Positions 30,302 to 37,259 of a DNA stretch of 37,259 bases are shown here, in pieces. Both the position numbers and the translations under genes were made by a program. Below the pieces are notes generated by a model, which saw only the letters and a program-made list of their open reading frames with translations, did not search any database and had not been told where the DNA came from. The DNA comes from Oscillospiraceae bacterium (lineage in GTDB: Bacteria > Bacillota > Clostridia > Oscillospirales > CAG-272). The stretch covers positions 1-37,259 of the forward strand of contig SVTQ01000017.1 of assembly GCA_015063695.1 (NCBI GenBank), in the 5' to 3' direction. Numbering within the stretch: the stretch's first letter is position 1; the number at the start of each line of letters is the position of its first letter.

Positions 30302-31198
30302 TTATACCTTATAAGCTATTCTGAAATAGTCGAGGTATTGTTTGAATTTATCCTGTGCGCTGAGGATAGTATCTGTAAGGTAGCCTTTTTCGCGACTCCA
30401 TTCCTTAAGTCCGCGATAGTAGAACATTTTTATACCATCCTCGATAATGAAGGGGACGATACGGTGCTTCAGACATTCCTTCAGCATTATAAGCCTGCCT
30501 ACGCGTCCGTTACCGTCCTGGAAGGGGTGTATGCGTTCAAACTGCACGTGGAATTCGATAATATCTTCAAGGGTAATATCCTTCTTTGCGTTATAGTCCT
30601 CAAGGAGCTTTCTCATTTCCTTTGACACATTTTCGGGAAGGGTGGTTTCGATGCCGCCCGCTTCATTTGGAAGCTTTTTATAATCCCCGACGGCAAACCA
30701 GTCTTTTCCGCTGTCGCTCGTCCCGTTTTTGAGAATGAAATGCAGGTTTTTGATGAATTTTTCGCTGAGGGGGGCTTCTGCCTTTTCGATGACCTCGTCG
30801 ATACAGCGGAAGTGAGCTGTGATTTCGATAATGTCGTCAACGCGCACGCCCTCATCGCTCATTCCCAAGGTATTTGTTTCGAAGATATAGCGGGTCTGGT
30901 CACGGGTGAGGCGGCTGCCTTCCATATGGTTTGAGTTATAGGTCAGTTCAATTTGTATTTTATGGTAAATGCCGCCGTGGATGTTGCTTCGTTTTTCTTC
31001 CCTGAGGATATCAAGCAGAGTTCGGGGGCGCGGTCTGCTTTTGTTTAGCCTTTCGGGTTTTTCGGCATTTTCGGGAATGTTCCACGTCTTACCTGTAAGA
31101 AAGGCTCCGGGAACACGCCCTGCGGCGCAGTAGTTTCGCACTGTACGCTCGGACGTGTTCCACAAAAGAGCTACCTCTTTAACGGATAAATATTTCAT
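30302..31198 (-). CDS. Fic family protein with N-terminal helix-turn-helix
   Basis: Predicted protein AMPylase or related Fic enzyme, 298 residues. Residues 1-45 form a MerR/excisionase-type HTH (MKYLSVKEVALLWNTSERTV, then RVPGAFLTGKTWNIP). The Fic core has the complete active motif HPFQDGNGRVGR at 224-235 with catalytic H224. S89-N-H-M-E93-G matches the (S/T)xxxE(G/N) inhibitory helix, so the enzyme is probably self-inhibited in the class II manner. ATG 31198 follows GGGAGG. Its promoter contains repeats of TATCGGCAA, one in the spacer between -35 and -10; the HTH may bind them, but this is inference. Target protein unknown. Confidence 0.93.
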   Translation of the reverse strand: MKYLSVKEVALLWNTSERTVRNYCAAGRVPGAFLTGKTWNIPENAEKPERLNKSRPRPRTLLDILREEKRSNIHGGIYHKIQIELTYNSNHMEGSRLTRDQTRYIFETNTLGMSDEGVRVDDIIEITAHFRCIDEVIEKAEAPLSEKFIKNLHFILKNGTSDSGKDWFAVGDYKKLPNEAGGIETTLPENVSKEMRKLLEDYNAKKDITLEDIIEFHVQFERIHPFQDGNGRVGRLIMLKECLKHRIVPFIIEDGIKMFYYRGLKEWSREKGYLTDTILSAQDKFKQYLDYFRIAYKV

Positions 31199-31225
31199 AG
31201 CGTAGCCTCCCTTCTTTACATTATA

Positions 31226-31254
31226 AGTATACCATATTATCGGCAAAAAGTCAA
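31226..31254 (-). promoter_or_regulatory. Promoter of the fic gene with internal operator half-site
   Basis: Minus strand TTGACT (31249-31254), 17-bp spacer, TATACT (31226-31231). The spacer holds TTGCCGATAA (31237-31246), one of a set of TATCGGCAA repeats. Confidence 0.7.
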
Positions 31255-31361
31255 CGTTTGGGGAAGGGTTTTAAAGGATATTATTGCCGATATCGGCAAT
31301 AATGTGGCGAAAATAGGGTCGATTTGGGGTTTATCGGCAAAAAACGGAGCTTATCGGCAAA
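31237..31361. promoter_or_regulatory. Multiple TATCGGCAA operator-like repeats and a 22-bp palindrome
   Basis: TATCGGCAA begins at 31238, 31291, 31332 and 31352; at 31281-31302 two half-sites form an exact 22-bp palindrome with arms TTATTGCCGAT. The last two copies are 20 bp apart, i.e. about two helix turns. Confidence 0.7.
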
Positions 31362-31395
31362 AAAACAGGCTCCCTCTCGTAGGGTGCCTGTTTTT
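31361..31395 (-). terminator. Terminator of the foldase gene
   Basis: AAAAACAGGC...GCCTGTTTTT with CCC/GGG inner pairs; on the minus strand it follows the stop at 31401 and ends in a T-run. It adjoins the outermost TATCGGCAA repeat. Confidence 0.75.
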
Positions 31396-31400
31396 TTGTT

Positions 31401-32402
31401 TTATTGTGCTTCGAGAACGGTTGAAGCTTCCAGCATTTCAGCTCTTTCCTCGACGAGGATATTAAACTGTCCTTCGGTGCAGGAGGTGATAAGAGAGGAG
31501 AAGTTTGCCTTGAGGTAGTCTGTGTCGGGTTCAAGTCTTTTTATTACCACGTAGCCTTCGGCGGTGGCAACGGGCTCGCTTATCTCGCCGATATCAAGGG
31601 CGAATGCGGCTTTTTCGTAAGAGAGATCCTGGTTACCCTTGAAGACGTATGCGCCGTCGGTATTTCCGCCCATGGTAACGTCCTCGCCGTACTTTGCGAT
31701 AACGTCGTCAAACTCCGCGCCGCCTGCGGCTTCCGCGTATGCTTTATCGGCGGTATTCTTTGCGGAGAGAACACCTTCTGCGCTGTCGGAAATAACGTTC
31801 TTATAGGAGGGCTCGAACTTCACAAGCACGTGCTTTACTCTTGCGATATTTTCGCCGAAGTCGGGGTTCTCGCCGTCACCCGTGAGGGCTTCCGCGTCGA
31901 TGGTATTCTTATATATCATTTCGTCATAGAGGGCGTTTTCAAGGGCGCCGTGCTCCATGAGCATAAGGAATACTTCGTATGTCATGCCGCTTTCCTTAAG
32001 GAGCGCATAAAGCTCGTCCTCAGAACCGCTGCAGTTATTTACAATGAATTCCTCCTCGGCAAGCTTTTTTGCGGCCACGATGTCCTTGTTTTCCGTAGTG
32101 ATGCCGTATTCTGCCGCGAGGGAATAGACTGCGAAGAACTTTTTGAGGGAGCTTTTTGTATCCTCCGTTATTTTTTCTTCGAGGGCTTCCGCGTCTTCCT
32201 CGGCGACCGTTTCTTTTTCGCCTACGTACTGAGAGCGGTAGCCGTTCGCAAAATAATTATAAAGGTCGCGCGTTACGTTATATTCGCCCACCTTCATGAC
32301 GATCTTTCCGTCTTCCTTGGTTCTCGATGCGGGATTGCCGCAGGAGCAAAGGGGAAGGGCAAAAATGATGATGGCGAGGATAATTGAGATTATTCTTTTC
32401 AT
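31401..32402 (-). CDS. PrsA/SurA-like peptidyl-prolyl isomerase lipoprotein
   Basis: Exported foldase-type lipoprotein of 333 residues. MKRIISIILAIIIFALPLCSC is a lipoprotein signal with the cysteine at about residue 21. A SurA_N-like helical part (about 30-190: DLYNYFANGYRSQYV, LKKFFAVYSLAAEYGI, LLKESGMTYEVFLMLM) precedes a parvulin-type domain (about 195-310) with RVKHVLVKFE, FDDVIAKYGEDVTMGGNTDGAYVF and YEKAAFALDIGEISEPVATAEGYVVIKRLE. Such proteins help secreted proteins fold outside the membrane. ATG 32402 has AAAGGA 9 nt upstream; the longer frame would read through repeats. Hairpin array F ends 20 nt before the start. Confidence 0.88.
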   Translation of the reverse strand: MKRIISIILAIIIFALPLCSCGNPASRTKEDGKIVMKVGEYNVTRDLYNYFANGYRSQYVGEKETVAEEDAEALEEKITEDTKSSLKKFFAVYSLAAEYGITTENKDIVAAKKLAEEEFIVNNCSGSEDELYALLKESGMTYEVFLMLMEHGALENALYDEMIYKNTIDAEALTGDGENPDFGENIARVKHVLVKFEPSYKNVISDSAEGVLSAKNTADKAYAEAAGGAEFDDVIAKYGEDVTMGGNTDGAYVFKGNQDLSYEKAAFALDIGEISEPVATAEGYVVIKRLEPDTDYLKANFSSLITSCTEGQFNILVEERAEMLEASTVLEAQ

Positions 32403-32421
32403 TGAAGTTTTCCTTTCATAT

Positions 32422-32536
32422 AACGTTTGCCAAGCGGCAAACATATCGCGTCTGCGAAGCAGACATATCGCATCTCAAAAGAGATATATCACGCGCCATT
32501 GGCGCATATCGCGGGCGAACACAGTTCGCCCCTACG
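32422..32536 (-). repeat. Hairpin array F (ATATCGCG spacers), upstream of the foldase gene
   Basis: On the plus strand: GTTTGCCaagcGGCAAAC, ATATCGCG, TCTGCgaaGCAGA, CATATCGC, ATCTCaaaaGAGAT, ATATCACG, CGCCattGGCG, CATATCGCG, then the cap GGGCGAACacaGTTCGCCCCTAC. Proximal hairpin to start codon: 20 nt. One spacer reads ATATCACG, linking the ATATCGCG form to the CGTGATAT form seen in A and B. Confidence 0.9.
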
Positions 32537-32770
32537 AGTACATTTTTATAATTATATCATATAAAAATTAACGTTTTATGAACGGCGGGAACATTTTTGA
32601 GGGCGCAAAATAGATTAAAATATGGTTGAAATATAATTATATATGTGTTATAATTATTATGTATAATTATGTATATCAAAACGGGCCTCAAGCTGGCGGG
32701 AGGAGCAAGCCCCTCCCTTACCGAGTGGGGCTCGAAAAGAAGCGGCATGCCGCGGAAAAGTGAGGACAAA
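32537..32770 (+). other. Gap upstream of hprK
   Basis: AT-rich promoter region, then a GGCGGGAGGAGC...GCCCCTCCCTTACCG palindrome (about 32696-32725) similar to 3891-3960, and GCGGCatGCCGC just before the ribosome site. No gene seen. Confidence 0.5.
32626..32654 (+). promoter_or_regulatory. Promoter of the hprK operon
   Basis: TTGAAA (32626-32631), 17-bp spacer, TATAAT (32649-32654). Confidence 0.7.
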
Positions 32771-33715
32771 ATGGAAAAGCTCAGCGTAAGTCTTGAGAAG
32801 ATAGTTAATGAGATGAAGCTGAAGGTCGTTTACACGCCTGATGAAATTTCAAAAATTCTTATTCACCGTTCCGACATCAACAGACCTGCACTTCCTTTGT
32901 GCGGATTTTACGGTTGCTTTGAGCCCGACAGAATTCAGATAATCGGCAACACGGAGTGCGAATATCTTGCGGAGCAGCCTGACGGAATGGTTGCCGAAAA
33001 GCTTGAGGCTCTTTTTTCAAAGCAGCCCGTTGCGGTTATTTACACCCACAGTGCAACGGTTCATCCCGTTTCCATTGCCTTTGCGGAAAAGTACAAGGTG
33101 CCCCTTCTTTCTGCCGACTGGTCAACGGCTGAGTTCATTGCGGCGATAATCGCGTTCCTGAATTTAAACCTTGCTCCGCGTATCACAAGACACGGCGTTC
33201 TTGTTGAAGTCTACGGCGAGGGTGTTCTTATCCTCGGTGACAGCGGTATCGGTAAGAGTGAGACTGCCGTTGAGCTTATAAAAAGAGGTCACCGACTTGT
33301 TGCCGACGATGCAGTTGAGATCAAAAGAGTTTCCGCCGTGACTCTTGTCGGCTCGGCTCCCGAGACTATCCGCCACTATATGGAGCTTCGCGGTATCGGT
33401 ATTATCGACGTGAGACGGCTTTTCGGTATGGGCTCCGTCAAGAACACCGAAAAAATTGACATGATAATCGAGCTTGAGCAGTGGGAGAGCGGAAAGATGT
33501 ACGACCGTTGGGGTATGGACGAAAAGTACACCGACATTATGGGCATCAAGATCCCCACGACCCTCATTCCCGTCCGTCCCGGACGTAACCTTGCGGTCAT
33601 TATTGAGATCGCGGCTATGAACTCCCGTCAGAAGAAGATGGGCTACAACACCGCAGTTGAGTTCAACAAGAAGCTTATGGCTTCCATGGGCATTGACCCC
33701 GAGGCAGAACAGTGA
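32771..33715 (+). CDS. hprK: HPr kinase/phosphorylase
   Basis: Bifunctional HPr(Ser) kinase/phosphorylase, 314 residues, controlling carbon catabolite repression by phosphorylating HPr at Ser46. N-terminal domain to about 125; Walker A GDSGIGKS at 156-163; the family signature MELRGIGIIDVRRLFGMG lies near 202-219; IMGIKIPTTLIPVRPGRNLAVIIE and the C-terminal helix follow. ATG 32771 has GAGG 5 nt upstream. It is followed by a GNAT gene with a 4-nt overlap (GTGA) and a GH94-like gene, so carbon control and sugar breakdown lie in one likely operon. Confidence 0.96.
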   Translation: MEKLSVSLEKIVNEMKLKVVYTPDEISKILIHRSDINRPALPLCGFYGCFEPDRIQIIGNTECEYLAEQPDGMVAEKLEALFSKQPVAVIYTHSATVHPVSIAFAEKYKVPLLSADWSTAEFIAAIIAFLNLNLAPRITRHGVLVEVYGEGVLILGDSGIGKSETAVELIKRGHRLVADDAVEIKRVSAVTLVGSAPETIRHYMELRGIGIIDVRRLFGMGSVKNTEKIDMIIELEQWESGKMYDRWGMDEKYTDIMGIKIPTTLIPVRPGRNLAVIIEIAAMNSRQKKMGYNTAVEFNKKLMASMGIDPEAEQ

Positions 33716-34353
33716 TTACCGTAAGACCTTCGGAGCCCCGCGACATTGACCGCATGATGGAGGTCTTTGACGATGCGAGAAAACAGATCAAGACCTTCGG
33801 CATCGACCAGTGGCAGGATGGATATCCGAACAGGGAAATAGTTGAAGAGGACGTTGAAAAAAAACGTTCATGGGTGATCGTCAAGGACGGCGTTATCGAG
33901 GGAACCCTCGTTATGATGCTTGAGAAGGAGCCTGCCTACGACAAGATATACGAGGGAGACTGGCTCACAAATCCCAGTTACGTTCCCACTCTCGTTATCC
34001 ACAGAATTGCTCTCACCGATGCGCTTCGAGGTACGGGGGCGGCATCCTTCGCCATAAGGAAGGCTCTTGCCCTTGCCTGGTTCAACTACCGCGTTTCCAT
34101 AAGAGTTGACACCCACGAGGGCAACATCGCCATGCGAAAGATGCTTGAGCGCAACGGCTTTCATTACTGCGGTATCATTTACCTTGACCCGTCGATGGAG
34201 CCGAAATACAGAAGAGTTGCCTACGAGAGATTTATTTCCTGCTCCAGAAAGCTTAAGTACGACAAAAGTCAGCTGACCGTTGACACCGCTCATTTCCTTG
34301 AGGTTAAATTTGACCCCGAGACACTTGAGCGTATTAAGAAAATGAAAAAATAA
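33712..34353 (+). CDS. GNAT family N-acetyltransferase
   Basis: GCN5-related acetyltransferase, 213 residues. ITVRPSEPRDIDRMMEVFDDAR is a typical GNAT start; the acetyl-CoA-binding area is LVIHRIALTDALRGTGAASFAIRKAL, where RGTGAA stands in place of the usual RxxGxG/A; later RVDTHEGNIAMRKMLERNGFHYCG matches the closing strand and helix. Substrate unknown. GTG 33712 overlaps the hprK stop by 4 nt, so translation is coupled. A helical C-terminal extension (about 175-213) is unusual. Confidence 0.88.
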   Translation: MITVRPSEPRDIDRMMEVFDDARKQIKTFGIDQWQDGYPNREIVEEDVEKKRSWVIVKDGVIEGTLVMMLEKEPAYDKIYEGDWLTNPSYVPTLVIHRIALTDALRGTGAASFAIRKALALAWFNYRVSIRVDTHEGNIAMRKMLERNGFHYCGIIYLDPSMEPKYRRVAYERFISCSRKLKYDKSQLTVDTAHFLEVKFDPETLERIKKMKK

Positions 34354-34372
34354 AACACACAGAGGAATTGCC

Positions 34373-36901
34373 ATGTTACAGAAGAAAATCGACAGGATCA
34401 TTGAAGAAATAAAGGCTATGGGTGAGTGTCCCGCAGCCGACGTGACCCTCCCTCAGGAGACCTTTTATCTGAGTGATGAAAAGATACTTGCCCTTCCCAG
34501 AAAGGGCGGCGAGAGCCGCTTCCCCTACGATGCGGACGGATTTGTTGTCTGGGCTTATCAGACGGGCTACATCACTGCCTGCGACAGTATTTTTACCATA
34601 CTCCGCTCCTCCAACTACGGCGAGGACCCCGTTGCTTGCTTCTTTGCAGGCGTTGAAAAGGAAAACGGCGAATTTTTCCCCATCTCCATTACGGGAGCCT
34701 GCCGTCAGCTTGACGAGCCCGCAGACGTGAAGCGTTACGTCGTTTTCTCCCTCAGATGCGTTTACTACATTGTAGATACGGACGAGTTTACCTTCGGCTG
34801 CCGCATGAACGTTACACGCGACAAGCACATACATTTCTCCGTAACCGCAAAGAACAAGGCTGCGGGTGAGAGAAAAATTTATATTGCATCCTTCCTTGAA
34901 GCGCTTCTCCGCTTTGACGAGAGTGAGGGCTTCTGGGACAGAATGAGCAAGTACGGTATTTACAAGGACGGCTCTTACCTCCTCTGGAGCCTTAACGGCA
35001 GGGAAGACTGCCTTGCAGTAAATCCCAAGATCGTTGAGGGTGAGGTAACTGCGAAGTACGTAACCTCCGCACGCGGCGTTTTCCTCGGCTACAAGGGCAG
35101 AACCCTTGCAACTGCCGAGAGCCTTAAGACGGGTAAAATGGAGAAGGAGGTCTACTACGCAAACACAACGGAGCTTCCCGCCTGCTGTGAGATAAACCAC
35201 TTTGACCTCGGTGCAGGGGAGACGGCAAGAATTGACTTTGACCTTGTGGTCCGCCACGGTCTTGAAGAGGGCAAGGCGGAAATGGGTAAAGACTTTGACG
35301 TTTGCGCCATTGAAAATGAGATCGAAGAATGGGAAAACGAGGACAAGGGCCTCTTTGACAATATGCAGGTGAAGTTTGAAGACTGGGACACCGATGCGGT
35401 AAATCCCACAGTTTTCAACAAATTCATAAGAAACGTTCAGAAGCAGATAAGTTTCTGCGCCCTCGGTAAGAACTACGCAGGCCCCCATATCGGTATCCGC
35501 GACGTATTCCAGCAGCTTGAAGGCTCCCTTATGTGGGACCCTGCAAAGAGCCGCGAAAAGATACTCGTTGCCATGAACTATATAATGAATAACGGCAGAG
35601 CGCCCCGTCAGTTCTCAATTCCCAACGACCCGAAGTCCGTTCCCGATTTCGACCTTCGTATGTATATCGACCAGGGCGTTTGGGTAATTTCTACTATATA
35701 CACTTATATTGCTCACACCGATGACTGGTCTATCCTTGACGAGGAGTGCGGCTACTACCGCCTCGACGAAAACGGATACGCCGCTATGTGCGACGAGAGG
35801 GACAGCGTCCTCTCTCACCTTGTCAGAATTTGCGACTTCCTCGCTTCCAATATCGACGGAAAGACAGGCTGTATGAGAGCTCTCTACGGCGACTGGAACG
35901 ATGCCCTTGACGGCCTCGGCAGAACCAAGGATGAAGGAAAAGACTACGGCGACGGCGTTTCCGTTATGACCTCCCTTCAGTACTATATGAACCTTGGCGA
36001 AATGGACGATATGATACGCCGCCACGGCGGTTTTGAAGATAAGCTTGAGGGATATGCGACCCTTCGCGAAAACCTTAAGGAAGGTCTCTTCAAATTCGCA
36101 GTTGAAAAGGACGAAAAGGGCCGCCGCCGCGTAATTCACGGCTGGGGCGACAAGATGTCCTATAAGGTGGGCTCACTCTGTGACTTTGACGGCAAGGCAA
36201 GATACAGTCTTACGGCTAACTCCTTCTGGGCTATCTCCGGTATGCTGCAGAATGACCCCACAATGAAGGAAGCTATCTCGGGCTGTGCCGATGCAGTCAA
36301 GTCAAAGTACGGACTTAAGACCTTTGACGAGCCCTTCTGTCTCGCCGACAGACCCTATATCGGACGACTTGCTACCATCACAAAGGGTACTTATGAAAAC
36401 TCCTGCGCTTACGTTCACGCTTCCATGTTCGGCATTATGGCTCTGTTCATGGTAGGCGAGGCCGAAAGAGCATGGAGAGAGATGGAAAAATCCATCGTTA
36501 TCACTCACGATAACTGCACGATGACCTCCTTCGTTATGCCCAATTCTTACTGCCATAACGAGGAGCTTTACATAGACGGCGTTTCCATGGGCGACTGGTA
36601 CACGGGAAGCGGCACGATGCTCGTTAAGGAGCTTATCCGCTTCGGCTTCGGTATCGAGCCCTCCCTGGACGGTCTCTATATTCAGACACCTTCCTTTATG
36701 CCTACCGCAAAGGCAACTCTTGATATGAAGATCAAGGGCAAATCCGTTTCCTTCGAGTACAGAAAGGACGGCGGCGAGAGAAAGTATTTTGTGAACGGCG
36801 CGGAAGTGAAGGGCGAATATTCCGAGCTTATGGGTACGTACAGAGTGTTTGTTCCTACGGAGGAAATAAAAGAAGGTATGAAGATCGAGGTCGTTGATTA
36901 A
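34373..36901 (+). CDS. GH94-like glycoside phosphorylase
   Basis: Large cytosolic enzyme, 842 residues, of the glycosyltransferase-36/GH94 type that splits beta-linked disaccharides or oligosaccharides with phosphate. An N-terminal beta-sandwich (to about 290), a helical linker, then the (alpha/alpha)6 barrel with GIRDVFQQLEGSLMWDPAKS, GDWNDALDGLG at 506-516 (the Asp motif of the family), the HASMFGIMALFMVGEAERAW segment and EELYIDGVSMGDWYTGSGTM. No signal peptide, so the substrate is taken up first. Exact substrate cannot be predicted. ATG 34373 has AGAGGA upstream; the gene lies 19 nt after the GNAT gene. A palindrome spans the stop codon. Confidence 0.87.
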   Translation: MLQKKIDRIIEEIKAMGECPAADVTLPQETFYLSDEKILALPRKGGESRFPYDADGFVVWAYQTGYITACDSIFTILRSSNYGEDPVACFFAGVEKENGEFFPISITGACRQLDEPADVKRYVVFSLRCVYYIVDTDEFTFGCRMNVTRDKHIHFSVTAKNKAAGERKIYIASFLEALLRFDESEGFWDRMSKYGIYKDGSYLLWSLNGREDCLAVNPKIVEGEVTAKYVTSARGVFLGYKGRTLATAESLKTGKMEKEVYYANTTELPACCEINHFDLGAGETARIDFDLVVRHGLEEGKAEMGKDFDVCAIENEIEEWENEDKGLFDNMQVKFEDWDTDAVNPTVFNKFIRNVQKQISFCALGKNYAGPHIGIRDVFQQLEGSLMWDPAKSREKILVAMNYIMNNGRAPRQFSIPNDPKSVPDFDLRMYIDQGVWVISTIYTYIAHTDDWSILDEECGYYRLDENGYAAMCDERDSVLSHLVRICDFLASNIDGKTGCMRALYGDWNDALDGLGRTKDEGKDYGDGVSVMTSLQYYMNLGEMDDMIRRHGGFEDKLEGYATLRENLKEGLFKFAVEKDEKGRRRVIHGWGDKMSYKVGSLCDFDGKARYSLTANSFWAISGMLQNDPTMKEAISGCADAVKSKYGLKTFDEPFCLADRPYIGRLATITKGTYENSCAYVHASMFGIMALFMVGEAERAWREMEKSIVITHDNCTMTSFVMPNSYCHNEELYIDGVSMGDWYTGSGTMLVKELIRFGFGIEPSLDGLYIQTPSFMPTAKATLDMKIKGKSVSFEYRKDGGERKYFVNGAEVKGEYSELMGTYRVFVPTEEIKEGMKIEVVD

Positions 36902-36910
36902 TTAACGACC
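36889..36910. repeat. Palindrome spanning the GH94 stop codon
   Basis: GGTCGTT-gattaatt-AACGACC; the stop TAA lies in the loop. Similar stop-spanning hairpins occur at the ends of the DUF554 gene and thyA. Confidence 0.7.
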
Positions 36911-37259
36911 GACAGCCCGTAGGGAAGTTTGGTCGAGCTTTTCAAAGCTCGCGGGGACTTGGGGCGGCGCCCCAAGGCGCTTCCGCAGAAGCGCAATACC
37001 TTAGCCTTCCCGGTTTCCAAAGGCGTAGCTTTTGGTCGACCCCACAGGGTCGAAACACCCCTTACCCACATAAAGCAAGCTTTTGAACGGGCGATTAATA
37101 ATCGCCCCTACGGGTGTGCGAATAGAGGTAAGGTGCGCGAAAGGCGGCGTGGCGGATGAGGAGTAACATAAGAGTTAGGAGACACCTCATCCACCGCTAA
37201 CGCGGTCCCCCTTCCCCCACTGGGGAAGGCTAATAAAAAGAAACCGTGATAAATGAAAG
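36911..37259. repeat. Repeat-filled 3' end of the window
   Basis: No gene. Palindromes GAGCTTTTcaAAGCTC, CTTGGGGCgGCGCCCCAAG, GCGCTTCcgcaGAAGCGC, GGGCGATTaatAATCGCCCCTAC (37089-37111), then the GGATGAGG...CCTCATCC / CCCCCTTCCCCCACTGGGGAAGGCTAA-type module (37150-37234) shared with 109-194. Confidence 0.75.

Noticed and set aside
34376..35488. 370-codon minus-strand frame opposite the GH94-like gene
   Set aside because: Antisense shadow of a well-supported gene with no domain likeness.
1..37259. tRNA, rRNA or other standard RNA genes
   Set aside because: No cloverleaf, CCA-ended or conserved rRNA sequence was noticed by eye; a tRNAscan or Rfam search was not possible.

Overview
The window looks like chromosomal DNA from an uncultured spore-forming member of the Clostridia (Bacillota), probably an Oscillospirales-type gut or rumen lineage. 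The grounds are a clear Spo0A, a SpoIIQ-like M23 peptidase, HPr kinase/phosphorylase, the dgt-dnaG-rpoD order, a BspA-type leucine-rich-repeat protein with a C-terminal dockerin, a Cthe_2159-like lipoprotein, and TTGACA/TATAAT promoters with GGAGG ribosome sites. Species placement is inference; no database search was possible.

Layout: 1-289 composite repeats; 290-7329 hflX, a yigZ/IMPACT gene, a dGTPase-like gene, dnaG (apparently starting at CTG) and rpoD; 7468-14178 a substrate-binding-like lipoprotein, an opposing AI-2E-family transporter, and an FtsX-type permease with its ATPase; 14451-17725 (minus) a DUF554 membrane protein, a family-10-like glycosyl hydrolase and an Asp/Glu racemase; 17870-20181 a CmpB-like membrane protein, then folA and thyA on minus; 20405-27185 a rearranged block in which the 5' parts of thyA and of an M23 peptidase gene are duplicated and fused around two unrelated surface-protein genes; 27621-30253 spo0A and three small genes; 30302-32402 (minus) a Fic protein with its own HTH domain and a PrsA/SurA-like foldase; 32771-36901 hprK, a GNAT acetyltransferase and a GH94-like phosphorylase.

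The most striking feature is not a protein. Almost every intergenic gap holds nested palindromic repeats. One class is a modular array: a fixed 8-9 bp spacer (GCGATATG / CGTGATATG, or ATATCGCG-like on the other strand) alternates with short perfect hairpins whose stems differ in sequence. One end is capped by a GTAGGGGCG...CGCCC palindrome. Five of six such arrays lie directly upstream of a gene, read in the gene's direction from cap to last hairpin, and end 18-30 nt before the start codon (yigZ, dnaG, DUF554 gene, folA, prsA-like). Other arrays use different spacers (GTTATGA, GATGAAATC, ATTTAGCT) and tend to lie 3' of genes. One is flanked by an exact 43-bp direct repeat, and a related composite repeat after dnaG is flanked by a 50-bp duplication of the dnaG tail, which suggests past insertion. 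A further 37-bp hairpin element sits inside the loop of the GTAGGGGCG palindrome. Together these look like a family of non-coding, possibly mobile, possibly 5'-UTR-acting hairpin cassettes. No transposase, CRISPR array, tRNA or rRNA gene was seen.
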